Notes: generated from the letters alone by a model not told the origin. A stretch of DNA of 64,000 bases from Acidobacteriaceae bacterium TAA 166 (GCA_000421065.1 ATWD01000001.1:4084001-4148000); one strand, 5' to 3'. Positions 1 through 9,505 are shown, counted from the first letter of the stretch. A program made the numbers and translations.

Positions 1-1
1 A

Positions 2-1510
2 ACCATGCAGTCGTTGGGACTGATGCCGATGAAGGCAACCGCGGCAGAGCCGATCGCAGCGGCCGCGGGAACAGGTAAAGGGGTAAAGATCGTCGTTCTC
101 GGCGGTGGAGTCGGTGGCCTGGTGACGGCCTACGAGGCGAAGAAGCTGGGATACGACGTGACGCTGCTTGAGGCGCGTCATCGTCCCGGCGGTCGCGCCT
201 GGAGCGCCCGTAATGGAGATATCGTCGAGTTTGTCGACGGGACCAAGCAGCACGTCACCTGGAGCGAGGGACTCTACCAGAACATGGGACCGGCGCGGCT
301 TCCCTCCGTGCATGGAACGATGCTCGGCTACTGTCGTGAGCTTAAGGTGCCGCTTGAGGTCGAGGTCAACACCTCGCGCTCCTCTCTGCTGCAGAGCGAC
401 AAGGTAAATGGCGGCCAGCCGATCTGCCAGCGCAAGGCAATTAACGACACACGCGGCCAGGTGAGCGAGCTGCTGACGAAGGCGCTCGCCGGAGGAGCGC
501 TCGACCAGGAGCTGAGTACGGAGGACCGCCAGCGCATGATCGAGGTTCTCAAGATCTACGGCCCTCTTGATCAGAGTGGGAAGTACGTCGGCTCCGATCG
601 CGCGGCCATTAAGCGTTATCCCGGTGCGGGCCCGCAGACGATGGTTGTGGACGATCATCCACTTGACCTGCATGAGCTTCTGGACGCGAACTTCTGGAAC
701 GCGGAGCTCTACGAAGAGGCATGGGATTGGCAGGCTACGATGTTCCAGCCGGTCAATGGCATGCAGCAGATCTCGATTGCGTTGGCGAAGTCGCTGGGTC
801 CGGTCGTCGTCTATGATGCTCCGGTGACGGAGATTGCGAAGACCTCGAAGGGGGTTCGGGTCACCTACGGCAGCGGGAAGGTGATCGAGGCCGACTACGC
901 CGTCTGTGCGATGCCACTGACGATCCTCAAGAAGACCAAGGCCGATTTTGATCCTGCGCATCGCGCCGCAGTCGATCGTGGTGGCGATTCCTATCGCGGC
1001 TCCTGCAAGATTCCATGGGAGGCGCGTCGCTTCTGGGAGCAGGACTACAACATCTACGGCGGTCTCTCCTTCCTCGCGCAGGGACCGAGCCCGATCTGGT
1101 ATCCCAGCGCAGGTATGTTCTCCGACCGCGGCGTCCTCGTCGCGGGCTACATGGACGAGACCTCGGGAGGCTTCGATCAACTCTCGATGGAACAGAAGTT
1201 CGAGGCCTCGAGGGCTTCCATCGAGAAGCTGCATCCCGGCCACGGCAAGGAGCTCGAAAAGCCGATCTTCTGCGGCTGGAGGCATATTAAGTGGAACGAG
1301 GGGTCGTGGATCGGAAGGCTCGATCAGACGGACTACGAAGTCATCACGGAACCCGATGGCCCTATCTACTTCGCCGGCGATCACACCAGCCACGTGGTGG
1401 GATGGCAGGAGGGCGCAGCGTTGAGCGGAAGGCGCGCCGTCCAGATGATCTCCGACAAGGTAAAGGCGGCTCGCCTTGAAGGCAAGCACCGCAGCGCTGT
1501 CTCGGCATGA
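2..1510 (+). CDS. Flavin monoamine/L-amino acid oxidase, 5' end cut by window edge
   Basis: Probable FAD-dependent amine or L-amino acid oxidase that turns an amine or amino acid into an imine with release of hydrogen peroxide. The Rossmann FAD site GGGVGG is near residue 33 of the visible protein, followed by the LLEAR acidic strand end and the GGRAWS motif. The C-terminus has the family signature FAGDHTS with a downstream GAALSGRRA segment. The frame is open to the left edge, and the visible N-terminus (TMQSLGLMP, then Ala-rich) resembles the end of a Tat-type signal peptide, so the true start is probably upstream. The first visible ATG is at position 5. A RidA-like gene follows after 26 nt, which fits removal of the imine product. 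Substrate cannot be told from sequence. Family call is firm; Tat export is inference. Confidence 0.88.
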   Translation, partial: TMQSLGLMPMKATAAEPIAAAAGTGKGVKIVVLGGGVGGLVTAYEAKKLGYDVTLLEARHRPGGRAWSARNGDIVEFVDGTKQHVTWSEGLYQNMGPARLPSVHGTMLGYCRELKVPLEVEVNTSRSSLLQSDKVNGGQPICQRKAINDTRGQVSELLTKALAGGALDQELSTEDRQRMIEVLKIYGPLDQSGKYVGSDRAAIKRYPGAGPQTMVVDDHPLDLHELLDANFWNAELYEEAWDWQATMFQPVNGMQQISIALAKSLGPVVVYDAPVTEIAKTSKGVRVTYGSGKVIEADYAVCAMPLTILKKTKADFDPAHRAAVDRGGDSYRGSCKIPWEARRFWEQDYNIYGGLSFLAQGPSPIWYPSAGMFSDRGVLVAGYMDETSGGFDQLSMEQKFEASRASIEKLHPGHGKELEKPIFCGWRHIKWNEGSWIGRLDQTDYEVITEPDGPIYFAGDHTSHVVGWQEGAALSGRRAVQMISDKVKAARLEGKHRSAVSA

Positions 1511-1536
1511 TTATAGATATCGAAAAGGAGAATTGG

Positions 1537-2019
1537 ATGAAGAAGCTTCTTCTTGCGGCAGCGATGATCGCCGCGTGCTCGTTGACGATCAAAGCCCAGA
1601 CCGTAGTGAAGCATATTCAGGATGAGAAGGCCGCGATCGCGAAGGGAGTGTGGGCAGGCGATACGTTCTACCTGAGCGGACAGTTGGCCTCGCCCATGAC
1701 CCCGGGCGATCCGTCCAAGGGCACGCAACCCGAATATGGAGACACCAAGGTGCAGGCGGCGAGCGTCTTCAGCAAGATCCAGACGGCGCTGAAGGAGCAG
1801 GGACTCGACATGAACGACGTCGTGAAGATGACCGTCTTTCTCGGCCCCGATCCGAAGACCGGCAAGCTGGATTTTGCGGGAATGCAGTCGGAGTATGTGA
1901 AGTACTTCGGGACGAAGGAGCAGCCGAACAAGCCCGCGCGCTCGGCGTTCCAGGTTGCGGCGCTGGCAGCGCCCTGGGCAGCTCTTGAGATCGAGGTGAT
2001 CGCGGTCAAGAGCAAATAA
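1537..2019 (+). CDS. Exported RidA/YjgF-family enamine/imine deaminase
   Basis: RidA proteins hydrolyse reactive 2-imino or enamine intermediates to keto acids and ammonia. The start at 1537 is chosen because AAGGAG lies just upstream and it opens a signal peptide (MKKLLLAAAMIAACSL, cleavage near KAQT). The mature domain is about 140 residues and keeps the family landmarks: YLSGQLA near the N-terminus and PARSAFQVAAL then EIEVIAVK at the end, including the Arg that binds the carboxylate in RidA. Most RidA proteins are cytosolic, so an export signal is unusual. It lies 26 nt after the amine oxidase and is probably co-transcribed with it, suggesting it clears imines outside the cytoplasm. Function in this pair is inference. 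Confidence 0.87.
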   Translation: MKKLLLAAAMIAACSLTIKAQTVVKHIQDEKAAIAKGVWAGDTFYLSGQLASPMTPGDPSKGTQPEYGDTKVQAASVFSKIQTALKEQGLDMNDVVKMTVFLGPDPKTGKLDFAGMQSEYVKYFGTKEQPNKPARSAFQVAALAAPWAALEIEVIAVKSK

Positions 2020-2039
2020 ATCGCATCCCTAGAAAACAG

Positions 2040-2071
2040 AGAGGGAGCCGCGCAGGCCCCTCTTTGTTCTT
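2040..2071. terminator. Bidirectional rho-independent terminator
   Basis: AGAGGG at 2040-2045 pairs with CCCTCT at 2058-2063 and is followed by TTGTTCTTT. On the other strand the same stem is followed by a T-rich run. It sits between the convergent RidA and dipeptidase genes and can serve both. Confidence 0.6.
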
Positions 2072-2079
2072 TGCGATTA

Positions 2080-3330
2080 CTACTTCTTTGCGATGTCGGA
2101 GTGGATCGCCGGTGTGGAGCTGAGCTCGCGGGCCCGTTGCTCGACCGCACGCATCACCCGCAGCAGGTTGCCGCCGTAGATCTTCTTGATATCCTCGGCG
2201 CTGTATTCCTTCTCCAGCAGAGCTCGCGTCAACGCGGGGAACTTGTTGTAGGAGCTTAGTTCCGGGGGAACGCAGGCTACGCCGTCAAAGTCGGTCCCGA
2301 TGCCGACGTGATCGATGCCGCCAGTCTTCACCGCATGATCGATCTGCGCGACGACATCCGCAAGCGTGGCGGAAGGAACTTTAGAGGTGAACTCTGTTCG
2401 CAGCTTCTCCATCGCCTCCGCTCGCGCCGCTGGATCTTCGATCTTTCTTATCTCCTGATACCTTTCCCGCATGGCTGCTTGCAGCGGTTTGGAGTCGTTG
2501 AAGTAACGTTGCGAGAGAAACTCGCAGCCGAAGTTGATCTGCATCACGCCGCCCTTGGCCGCGAGCGCCTTGATCATCTCATCCGTCATGTTGCGCGTGT
2601 AGCTGGTGACGGCGCGGCAACCGGAGTGCGACGCGATGATCGGTGCGGACGAAGTCTCGAGCGCATCCCAAAACGTGCGGTCAGCGGTGTGCGAGATATC
2701 GACCATCATTCCCAGCCGATTCATTTCGCGCACCACATCCTTTCCAAAGGGAGTAAGCCCGTTGTGGTGCATGATCTTCGGGTTATCTACGTCGCCCTGC
2801 GAATCTGCCCAGTTGTTGGTGTTGAAGTGAGTCAGCGTCATGTAGCGGACACCCAGGGCGTAGTAGTCGCGCAGCAGGCGAAGCGAATCCTCGATGGCAT
2901 GGCCGCCTTCGATCCCCATCAGCGCCGCGATCTTGTGTTCGTTGTGCGCGCGGACGATGTCGTCGGCTGTAGTCGCAAACACAAAGTCATTCGGGTGCGA
3001 AGCTATGATGTCGGTCCGTACGGTATCGATCATCTCCAGCGCGCGATTGGCGGAGTGGTTGCCATTGACGTACTCCGCACCAACATAGACCGCGAAGAAC
3101 TCCGCTACCAGAAACCCTTTCATGCGGGCAAGATCAGTCTGGCCATGCGCGTTGGGTTTGGCGATGTCATAGCCCTCGACGGTGAGCGAGGTCACGTCGT
3201 TATGGGTATCGATCAGGATGGCGTCGCGAGTGATGCGATCCACCTCAGCCTGTGTCACCTTGTGTTGAGCCATGAGGGGCAGAGCTGCAAGGGCGAGAGC
3301 GGCGAACGAAGACACACGATGGAAGAGCAA
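2080..3330 (-). CDS. Secreted membrane dipeptidase (peptidase family M19)
   Basis: Zinc dipeptidase of the renal dipeptidase family, expected to split dipeptides in the periplasm. The 416-residue product starts at TTG (AAAGGG about 9 nt upstream) with a hydrophobic signal peptide ending at LPLMAQ. Metal-ligand motifs appear in order: DTHNDV near residue 42, GIEGGH, DISHTAD, ASHSGCRAV, and GTDFDG near the C-terminus. Length is normal for the family. It faces the amine oxidase/RidA pair tail to tail, so the three could be parts of amino-compound catabolism, though not one transcript. Family assignment is firm; substrate preference (L-L or L-D dipeptides) is unknown. Confidence 0.92.
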   Translation of the reverse strand: MLFHRVSSFAALALAALPLMAQHKVTQAEVDRITRDAILIDTHNDVTSLTVEGYDIAKPNAHGQTDLARMKGFLVAEFFAVYVGAEYVNGNHSANRALEMIDTVRTDIIASHPNDFVFATTADDIVRAHNEHKIAALMGIEGGHAIEDSLRLLRDYYALGVRYMTLTHFNTNNWADSQGDVDNPKIMHHNGLTPFGKDVVREMNRLGMMVDISHTADRTFWDALETSSAPIIASHSGCRAVTSYTRNMTDEMIKALAAKGGVMQINFGCEFLSQRYFNDSKPLQAAMRERYQEIRKIEDPAARAEAMEKLRTEFTSKVPSATLADVVAQIDHAVKTGGIDHVGIGTDFDGVACVPPELSSYNKFPALTRALLEKEYSAEDIKKIYGGNLLRVMRAVEQRARELSSTPAIHSDIAKK

Positions 3331-3914
3331 AGAGAGTGGCCCTTTCGATATGAAGTTGCTGTTCGATTGCTATCCACGATCACGATAAAGGCAATACAGC
3401 CCGCTTCGAGCGTCATTCTTTATGCGATTTTGAAGACGGCAAATTTCAATATTGCATGAACATTTCTATTGACACTCACAAGAGCGTCGTCTAGTCTCAA
3501 ACCCATTATCACAAAGGCTAATTCGCCCATTGAGTGGGCCGGCGATATCTTTATGATCTCGTTGAAAAACTGTATTTAGCTTCCGCCCATAGAGCGGAGA
3601 CACCGTCCGTCCTCTCGCTCTCGATCGTTACAGCAACTTCCAATTTGCCCTTGAAGAACTTCGGCGCCGCAGCCGGAGAGCAGATTGTAGAGACCCTCGC
3701 AGCGATCTACAGCACACCGCTCATTCATCTCTCCGGTCTGAAGAGATCCTTCGGCGCGCCCGACGTATCTCTGCCCGATCGCAGGTGCACCTCACAGTGC
3801 GACATGCCCAGCATGTCTGCCCTGATCCGAGATGATTCACACTCCCAATCGGCCTGGCCGCACAGGTCCCGGCCCACCCCTGTTTTTTGAAATCCCTGCT
3901 GGAGGCTGGATCAA
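3331..3914. other. Intergenic region and long leader before the TonB receptor gene
   Basis: A 584-nt stretch between divergent genes. It holds a promoter candidate at 3469-3497 and then about 415 nt of leader before the receptor ATG. Open frames here (for example 3534-3890 on +) lack convincing composition or homology and I do not call them. A small hairpin (CTTCCGC/GCGGAG) lies near 3580. I recognise no known riboswitch. Confidence 0.4.
3469..3497 (+). promoter_or_regulatory. Sigma-70-like promoter candidate for the TonB receptor
   Basis: A perfect TTGACA at 3469-3474 is followed after 17 nt by TAGTCT at 3492-3497 (3 of 6 to the -10 consensus). It points toward the receptor gene and implies a 5' leader of roughly 410 nt. 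The -10 box is weak, so the assignment is tentative. Confidence 0.4.
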
Positions 3915-6900
3915 ATGCATCGCTTACAAGAGAAGATCTTCGGAATTTTTCTGCTCGTTGTTCTGTCAGTAGCAGCCGGAACAGAGTTGATGGCGCAATC
4001 GAACTATGGCGCCATTCGCGGAACAGTCACCGACGTCCAAGGAGGGGCTCTTACTCCGGCGTCGGTCGTGCTGACCTCGCAGGACAAAGGGACGACACGC
4101 AAGACGATCAGCAATGGCTCCGGTGAGTATGTCTTCAACGCGGTCGATCCCGGAACCTACACCATCACGGTCTCGATGGATGGCTTCCAGAAGTCGGAGA
4201 CGCGCGGCATCACCGTCGACTCCGGAAATACAATTCCCTTCGATGTGACCATGAAGATCGGATCGGCGACCGAGAGTGTGGAGGTCACGGCGAGCGAGCC
4301 CCTGGTGAACAACCAGACCTCATACAACGGCCAGCTGATAGACTCGCAGAAGCTCACCAATCTTCCGAATCCCGGACGCAATCCCTTCCTCTTCTCGAAG
4401 CTCGACAACAACGTCACGCCCGTGGGAGATCCTCGTTTCGTGCGCTTCCAGGACCAGAGTGGATCCTCGACCATCTCGATCGCCGGTGCTCCTCTGAGCT
4501 CAAACAACTACGCCGTCGATGGCATCCCGATTACCGACTTCAGCAACCGCGCCGTCATCATTCCTTCACTCGAGTCGGTGGAGGAGGTCAAGGTACAGGC
4601 CAACACCTATGACGCCGAGATCGGCCGAACCAGTGGCGGTATGTTCAACACCACGCTGCGTTCCGGATCGGCAGCGCTGCACGGCGTGCTGCAGGGCGAG
4701 ACCCGGCAGACCAACTGGGGAGCTAATCTGTTCTTCAACAACCGTACCCCGCTCAAGGACGCGAACGGTAACGTCATCTCGCAGACAACGCCGCGAGGAG
4801 CTGCCGAGTTCTACAGCTACGTGGGTTCGCTCGGAGGTCCAATTCCACTGCCCAAGATTCTCGGCGGAAAAGATAAAACGTTCTTCTGGATTACGGAGGA
4901 GGGTTATCGCCAGCGTTCACCGTTGACAGCGGCAAACTCGTTTCCTGTACCCACACTGCTGCAACGCGGAGGCGACTTCTCGGAGATCGGAACCGTCGAC
5001 GCTGCCGGAAACTGCATTAGCGGCCGCTGCATCTACGATCCGCTCACCTCCCCACGCAAGGCGTTTCCCGGGAACAAGATTCCGGCGAACCGCATCAATC
5101 CGGTCGGCAACGCCATTCTCTCCATGTATCCCAATCCGAATAACAACATCACCAGCTACGGCGGCCTGAACTTCAATGGCGGCGATACGCTGGGTGACCG
5201 CGCGGATGAGTTCATCGGCAAGCTGAATCACGAGTTCGGGAACTTCTGGCTGGCCGATTTCTACTACATGCACTACGGCAGCAAAGAACCAGGCGGCAAT
5301 GCTCTGCAGAGCGTCGCCGGAAGCTCCGGCTCGTACCTGCTCTATCGCAAGGTCGATGCCGTAGGAATCCAGAACACCATCACGCTGAATCCGACGACGG
5401 TACTCACGGTAGGATTCGGCTTCAATCGCTTCCCCAACGATACCCAGGACATCAGCTCAGGCTTCGATCAGTCCACGCTCGGTTTCCCCAGCAGCTATCT
5501 CGGCGCTCTTGGGAAGACTGGATTCCCAGCGATCACCGGCGATGCGGGGCTGGCGAATGAAGGTACGTCGAACTCCGGCCCGGCCGTCTACTTCTCTCGC
5601 AACTTCGTCACCGGCATCGCCAAGAGCCTCGGCAAGCACAGCGTGAAGGCTGGATACGTCTTCCGCGCCATCAGCGTTACCTCTACCAATCTCAGCAACA
5701 CCAGCGGAGCATTTACCTTCGACAACACCCTGACCAACTCCAGTCTTGCGAGCACGGATCCACATCCCGCCTCTGCCACAGGCGCAACTGCGGCCGACCT
5801 TCTTCTCGGATACCCCACCAGCGGCTCGCTCGTGATTCCGGCGAAGCTTGCCATCACCACCAAGTACAACGCGATCTATGCGCAGGACGACTGGCGCGTG
5901 ACCTCCAAGCTCACGCTCAACCTGGGCATTCGCTACGAGAACGAGCCCGGCGTCAACGAGCGCAACAATCAGTACGCCGTGGGCTTCGATCCAGCGGTCT
6001 CCTACACGGTGGCCGGGTCGAACGTGAACGCCGTCGGCGGCATCATGTTCGCGGGTCAAAACGGCTATCCCACCACGACTGGCAACACCACCAACAAGTG
6101 GTCGCCTCGGTTCGGCTTCGCCTATGCCGTCGACGACAAGACCGTCGTACGCGGTGGGTTCGGCCTCTTCTACGAGCCCATCGTCTACAACACATCGTCG
6201 GCGTACGCTCCCGGCTATGTCCTCACCAATACAATCAACTCGCAGAGTGGAGTTCCGAACATCAGCCTCAGCAATCCTTTCCCGACGATCAGCACCACTC
6301 CCACCGGCAATTCGCTGGGTTACAGCACCAGCATAGGCAGCACTATCTCGATCATCGACCAGCATCGAAAGGCGCCTCTTTACGAGTCCTACTCGGCAGA
6401 CGTCGAGCGCGAGCTTCCTTACGGCTTCGCTCTGAAGATCGGCTACGTTGGTGGCCACTCTCGCGATCAGAGCAACAACATGAACATCAACCAGCTTCAG
6501 GACAACTTCTTCGGTCTCGGCAGCACAGCGCTCACCGCTTCCACGTCGTTCAGGTACGCTGGTCTCGGCTCGTGGAGAAATGTCAACCAACCCTTCAACC
6601 AGACCATCCGTCCCTTTCCGCAGTTCGGCGCGATTACAGACTCGGTCTCGAACGGCATCTCCGATTACAACGCTCTCGACATCAAGGTGCAGAAGCGCTT
6701 CAATCGCGGGCTCACCATTCTTGGCGCGTTCACCTGGTCGTCAAACTGGGATAATGCCTGGGGAGCCTCCAGCACTCTCAACCCCGGCAACAATGGCCCG
6801 CAGGATACCTACAACATCAGCTCCGAGTACGCTCGCGCCGTCAACGATATCCCCAAGCGCTTTACGATCTCGGCGACCTACGAGCTTCCCTTCGGCCGCG

Positions 6901-7424
6901 GCAAGACCTTTCTCAGCGGAGCTAATCGCTGGGTCGATCTCGCCGTCGGAGGATGGAAGTTCAACGACATTATGATCATTCAGGATGGAGGCCCGCTTCC
7001 CATCACGCAGGCCACTCAAAACCTGAGCAGCTACGGCAACTCCACACAGCGGCCCAACTTCGTTCCCGGCGCGAACCCCTGCAAATCGGGCTCGCCGCAG
7101 GATCGCCTCGACACCTACTTCAACACTGCGGCCTTCACCCAGAGCGGAACTCCGACTGAGGGTGGCGGACTGCCTTACGGCAACGTCCCCCGAACCACCA
7201 ACTGTTATGGACCTGGTTATCTGAACTCGGACCTCTCGCTCAACAAGAACTTCAAGGTCACCGAGCGGGTCAATGCCGAGTTTCGTGCCGAGGCTCTGAA
7301 CGCCTTCAATACCCCCGAGTTCAACGGTCCGAACCTTCAGGTGGGCGGAAGTTCCGCCGGAATAATCACCGGTACTCTCGGTTTCCCGCGTCTGGTCCAG
7401 CTGGGAGGAAGAATCTTCTTCTAG
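3915..7424 (+). CDS. TonB-dependent receptor, Oar-like, with carboxypeptidase-regulatory-like N-domain
   Basis: Outer-membrane 22-strand barrel transporter of the large Acidobacteria type, 1169 residues. GGAGG-like SD precedes the ATG. Signal peptide residues 1-27 end at LMAQ. Residues about 32-115 form the CarboxypepD_reg-like beta-sandwich (AIRGTVTDVQGGAL start, YTITVSMDGF). The plug region is around 125-250 and includes NYAVDGIPI and the EVKVQANTYDAEIGRTSGG segment typical of this group. The rest is barrel, ending in GGRIFF with a terminal Phe. Such receptors import polymer fragments, siderophores or unknown ligands. No SusD-like partner, TonB or regulator is adjacent, so the ligand cannot be inferred. 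It has its own promoter and terminator. Confidence 0.93.
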   Translation: MHRLQEKIFGIFLLVVLSVAAGTELMAQSNYGAIRGTVTDVQGGALTPASVVLTSQDKGTTRKTISNGSGEYVFNAVDPGTYTITVSMDGFQKSETRGITVDSGNTIPFDVTMKIGSATESVEVTASEPLVNNQTSYNGQLIDSQKLTNLPNPGRNPFLFSKLDNNVTPVGDPRFVRFQDQSGSSTISIAGAPLSSNNYAVDGIPITDFSNRAVIIPSLESVEEVKVQANTYDAEIGRTSGGMFNTTLRSGSAALHGVLQGETRQTNWGANLFFNNRTPLKDANGNVISQTTPRGAAEFYSYVGSLGGPIPLPKILGGKDKTFFWITEEGYRQRSPLTAANSFPVPTLLQRGGDFSEIGTVDAAGNCISGRCIYDPLTSPRKAFPGNKIPANRINPVGNAILSMYPNPNNNITSYGGLNFNGGDTLGDRADEFIGKLNHEFGNFWLADFYYMHYGSKEPGGNALQSVAGSSGSYLLYRKVDAVGIQNTITLNPTTVLTVGFGFNRFPNDTQDISSGFDQSTLGFPSSYLGALGKTGFPAITGDAGLANEGTSNSGPAVYFSRNFVTGIAKSLGKHSVKAGYVFRAISVTSTNLSNTSGAFTFDNTLTNSSLASTDPHPASATGATAADLLLGYPTSGSLVIPAKLAITTKYNAIYAQDDWRVTSKLTLNLGIRYENEPGVNERNNQYAVGFDPAVSYTVAGSNVNAVGGIMFAGQNGYPTTTGNTTNKWSPRFGFAYAVDDKTVVRGGFGLFYEPIVYNTSSAYAPGYVLTNTINSQSGVPNISLSNPFPTISTTPTGNSLGYSTSIGSTISIIDQHRKAPLYESYSADVERELPYGFALKIGYVGGHSRDQSNNMNINQLQDNFFGLGSTALTASTSFRYAGLGSWRNVNQPFNQTIRPFPQFGAITDSVSNGISDYNALDIKVQKRFNRGLTILGAFTWSSNWDNAWGASSTLNPGNNGPQDTYNISSEYARAVNDIPKRFTISATYELPFGRGKTFLSGANRWVDLAVGGWKFNDIMIIQDGGPLPITQATQNLSSYGNSTQRPNFVPGANPCKSGSPQDRLDTYFNTAAFTQSGTPTEGGGLPYGNVPRTTNCYGPGYLNSDLSLNKNFKVTERVNAEFRAEALNAFNTPEFNGPNLQVGGSSAGIITGTLGFPRLVQLGGRIFF

Positions 7425-7464
7425 TCATCTCTTGTTTCTCCTGAAGCGGGAACGCTTCGGTCCT

Positions 7465-7491
7465 GCCCCGCCTGCACTGGCGGGGCTTTTT
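7465..7491 (+). terminator. Rho-independent terminator after the TonB receptor
   Basis: An 8-bp GC stem, GCCCCGCC (7465-7472) with GGCGGGGC (7479-7486), has a 6-nt loop and is followed by TTTTTATT. It lies 40 nt after the stop codon. Confidence 0.85.
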
Positions 7492-7649
7492 ATTGTGGAA
7501 AGTCTTCAGGTGCCAGTTCTACATTCGAGGCCCTATGATAGTTGAACCTGTGGACGGACCAATCCTGGGTCCCGGTCCGTCCGCATCCAAATCAAAAAGA
7601 TGAACCTTTGCGGGCCTTCGGGGTAACCGCCTTTTCAGGAGAATGGAAG

Positions 7650-9110
7650 ATGGCTGACGAAAGTTGCGATATCGGATTGATTGGCCTGGCTGTCATGGGC
7701 CAGAACCTTGTGCTGAACATGAACGACCATGGATACAAGGTCGCCGTATTCAACCGCACGACCTCGAAGGTCGACGAATTTATCAACCACGAGGCCAAAG
7801 GAACCCAGGTCGTCGGAGCACACTCCGCCGAGGAGCTGTGCAAGCTGCTCAAGCGACCTCGTCGTGTGATGCTGATGGTCAAGGCCGGGGACGTAGTCGA
7901 TCAGACCATCGAGCACGTCCTGCCCTATCTCGAGAAGGGCGACATCGTCATCGACGGTGGCAACTCGCTCTTCACCGACTCCAACCGCCGCATGAAGGAG
8001 CTCGCCGAGAAGGGAATTCTCTTCATCGGCACCGGCGTCTCGGGTGGTGAAGAGGGCGCGCGCTTCGGCCCATCCATCATGCCCGGAGGCGATCCCGCCG
8101 CGTGGCCGCACGTGAAGGAGATCTTCCAGGCCATCGCCGCCAAGGTTGAGGACGGCACCCCCTGTTGCGACTGGGTCGGTCCCGCCGGTGCCGGCCACTA
8201 CGTCAAGATGGTGCACAACGGCATCGAGTACGGCGATATCCAGCTCATCGGCGAGGCCTACCAACTGCTGCAGACCGCTCTCGGGTCCACCCCCGAAGAG
8301 CTGAGCGAGATCTTCGCCGAATGGAACAAGGGCGAGCTCGATAGTTACCTCATCGAGATCACCTCGAAGATCTTCGCCAAGAAGGATGACGATGGCCAAC
8401 CGATTATCGATAAGATTCTCGACACCGCCGGACAGAAGGGAACCGGCAAGTGGACCGCGATGTCAGCGCTCGATCTCGGTCAGCCGGTCACGCTGATCGG
8501 CGAGAGCGTCTTCGCCCGCTGCCTCTCCGCGCTCAAGGACGAGCGCATGGCCGCCGCCAAGATCCTCGAAGGACCCCAAAAGGTTCTCACCGTCTCAGAA
8601 AAGAAGGAGTTCATCGAGGACGTTCGCCGCGCCCTTTACTGCTCGAAGATGATCAGCTATGCCCAGGGTTACATGCTCCTGCGCGCCATCGAGCAGGACC
8701 AGAAGTGGGAGCTCAACATGGGCGGCATCGCCCTGATGTGGCGCGGCGGCTGCATCATCCGCTCCGTCTTCCTCAGCGACATCAAGAAGGCCTTCGACAA
8801 CGACCCCAAGCTCCAGAACCTCCTGCTCGACAACTTCTTCTCGAGCGCGCTGAACAAATATGGTTGGTCCTGGCGCAAGGCGATCATCCATGCCATCGAG
8901 ATCGGCGTTCCCACGCCGGCCTTCTCGACGGCGCTGGCCTTCTACGATGGCTATCGCACCGAGCGTCTGCCCGCAAACCTTCTGCAGGCGCAGCGCGATT
9001 TCTTCGGAGCCCACACATACGAGCGCGTCGACAAGCCTCGCGGCGAGTTCTTCCACACCAACTGGACCGGCCAGGGCGGCCGCGTCTCCTCCGGAACCTA
9101 CAACGCATAA
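7650..9110 (+). CDS. gnd: 6-phosphogluconate dehydrogenase, decarboxylating
   Basis: Oxidative pentose phosphate enzyme that makes ribulose 5-phosphate, CO2 and NADPH from 6-phosphogluconate. The start at 7650 has AGGAG 8 nt upstream and gives 486 residues, normal for the long form; an earlier in-frame ATG at 7542 has no such support. Visible motifs: Rossmann GLAVMGQNL near residue 10, FNRTTSKV, GTGVSGGEEGARFGPS around the substrate site, and KMVHNGIEYGDIQ with the catalytic Lys. The C-terminal tail FHTNWTGQGG is the family signature. It stands alone between terminators; a TATGAT box at 7534 may be its -10. No other pentose phosphate gene is nearby. Confidence 0.96.
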   Translation: MADESCDIGLIGLAVMGQNLVLNMNDHGYKVAVFNRTTSKVDEFINHEAKGTQVVGAHSAEELCKLLKRPRRVMLMVKAGDVVDQTIEHVLPYLEKGDIVIDGGNSLFTDSNRRMKELAEKGILFIGTGVSGGEEGARFGPSIMPGGDPAAWPHVKEIFQAIAAKVEDGTPCCDWVGPAGAGHYVKMVHNGIEYGDIQLIGEAYQLLQTALGSTPEELSEIFAEWNKGELDSYLIEITSKIFAKKDDDGQPIIDKILDTAGQKGTGKWTAMSALDLGQPVTLIGESVFARCLSALKDERMAAAKILEGPQKVLTVSEKKEFIEDVRRALYCSKMISYAQGYMLLRAIEQDQKWELNMGGIALMWRGGCIIRSVFLSDIKKAFDNDPKLQNLLLDNFFSSALNKYGWSWRKAIIHAIEIGVPTPAFSTALAFYDGYRTERLPANLLQAQRDFFGAHTYERVDKPRGEFFHTNWTGQGGRVSSGTYNA

Positions 9111-9129
9111 TTCGTTCAATTAAAAGAAA

Positions 9130-9162
9130 GAGGGCAAGCTCTCAGGGCTTGCCCTCTCTCTT
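9130..9162 (+). terminator. Rho-independent terminator after gnd
   Basis: A perfect 10-bp stem, GAGGGCAAGC (9130-9139) with GCTTGCCCTC (9147-9156), is followed by TCTCTT. Confidence 0.8.
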
Positions 9163-9229
9163 GATAGGGAGTGAATTCTCTCGCGCGGATCATCCGCGTT
9201 GCGTGTGGGAAGGGCTGGAAGCTCTGCCT

Positions 9230-9505
9230 CTACTGCAGACGCTGCCATGCGTCGTAGGTGAAGATGCCGACGATCCCCACTGTCATTGCGGCGGCGGCGA
9301 AGCCGAGGACGCGAATGGCGGGACCGATCTGAGTGACTTTGCGAATGATCTCGTTCTGTTCTTTCTGTTCATGACAGTCTCCCCCGGCGTTCAGGAAGAG
9401 CTGGTCTTCTTCATAACGGGTGAGCTGTCCACGATAGGCGAGCAGTGCCAGAAAACAGGCTGCCACCACGCCCCAGACGATGAGCATGACCGGTATTACG
9501 CTCAT
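9230..9505 (-). CDS. Small two-helix membrane protein, unknown function
   Basis: A 91-residue protein starting at 9505, where the minus strand has GGAGGG about 9 nt upstream. An in-frame extension to 9643 lacks this support. Two hydrophobic helices are visible: residues about 4-24 (PVMLIVWGVVAACFLALL) and about 66-85 (LGFAAAAMTVGIVGIFTYDA). The loop between is charged and carries YEEDQLF and one Cys-His pair (DCHEQ). I do not recognise a family. It is convergent with gnd and shares an orientation with the next small membrane gene 187 nt away, but there is no overlap to prove an operon. A real gene is likely because of the SD and membrane pattern. Confidence 0.65.
   Translation of the reverse strand: MSVIPVMLIVWGVVAACFLALLAYRGQLTRYEEDQLFLNAGGDCHEQKEQNEIIRKVTQIGPAIRVLGFAAAAMTVGIVGIFTYDAWQRLQ

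Noticed and set aside
2308..3459. Long plus-strand frame of 383 codons over the dipeptidase
   Set aside because: It is antisense to a complete M19 peptidase with all metal motifs; the frame is a shadow.
3534..3890. 118-codon open frame before the TonB receptor
   Set aside because: No SD, no recognisable domain and Ser/Pro/Arg composition typical of a chance frame in GC-rich DNA. It lies in the presumed leader.
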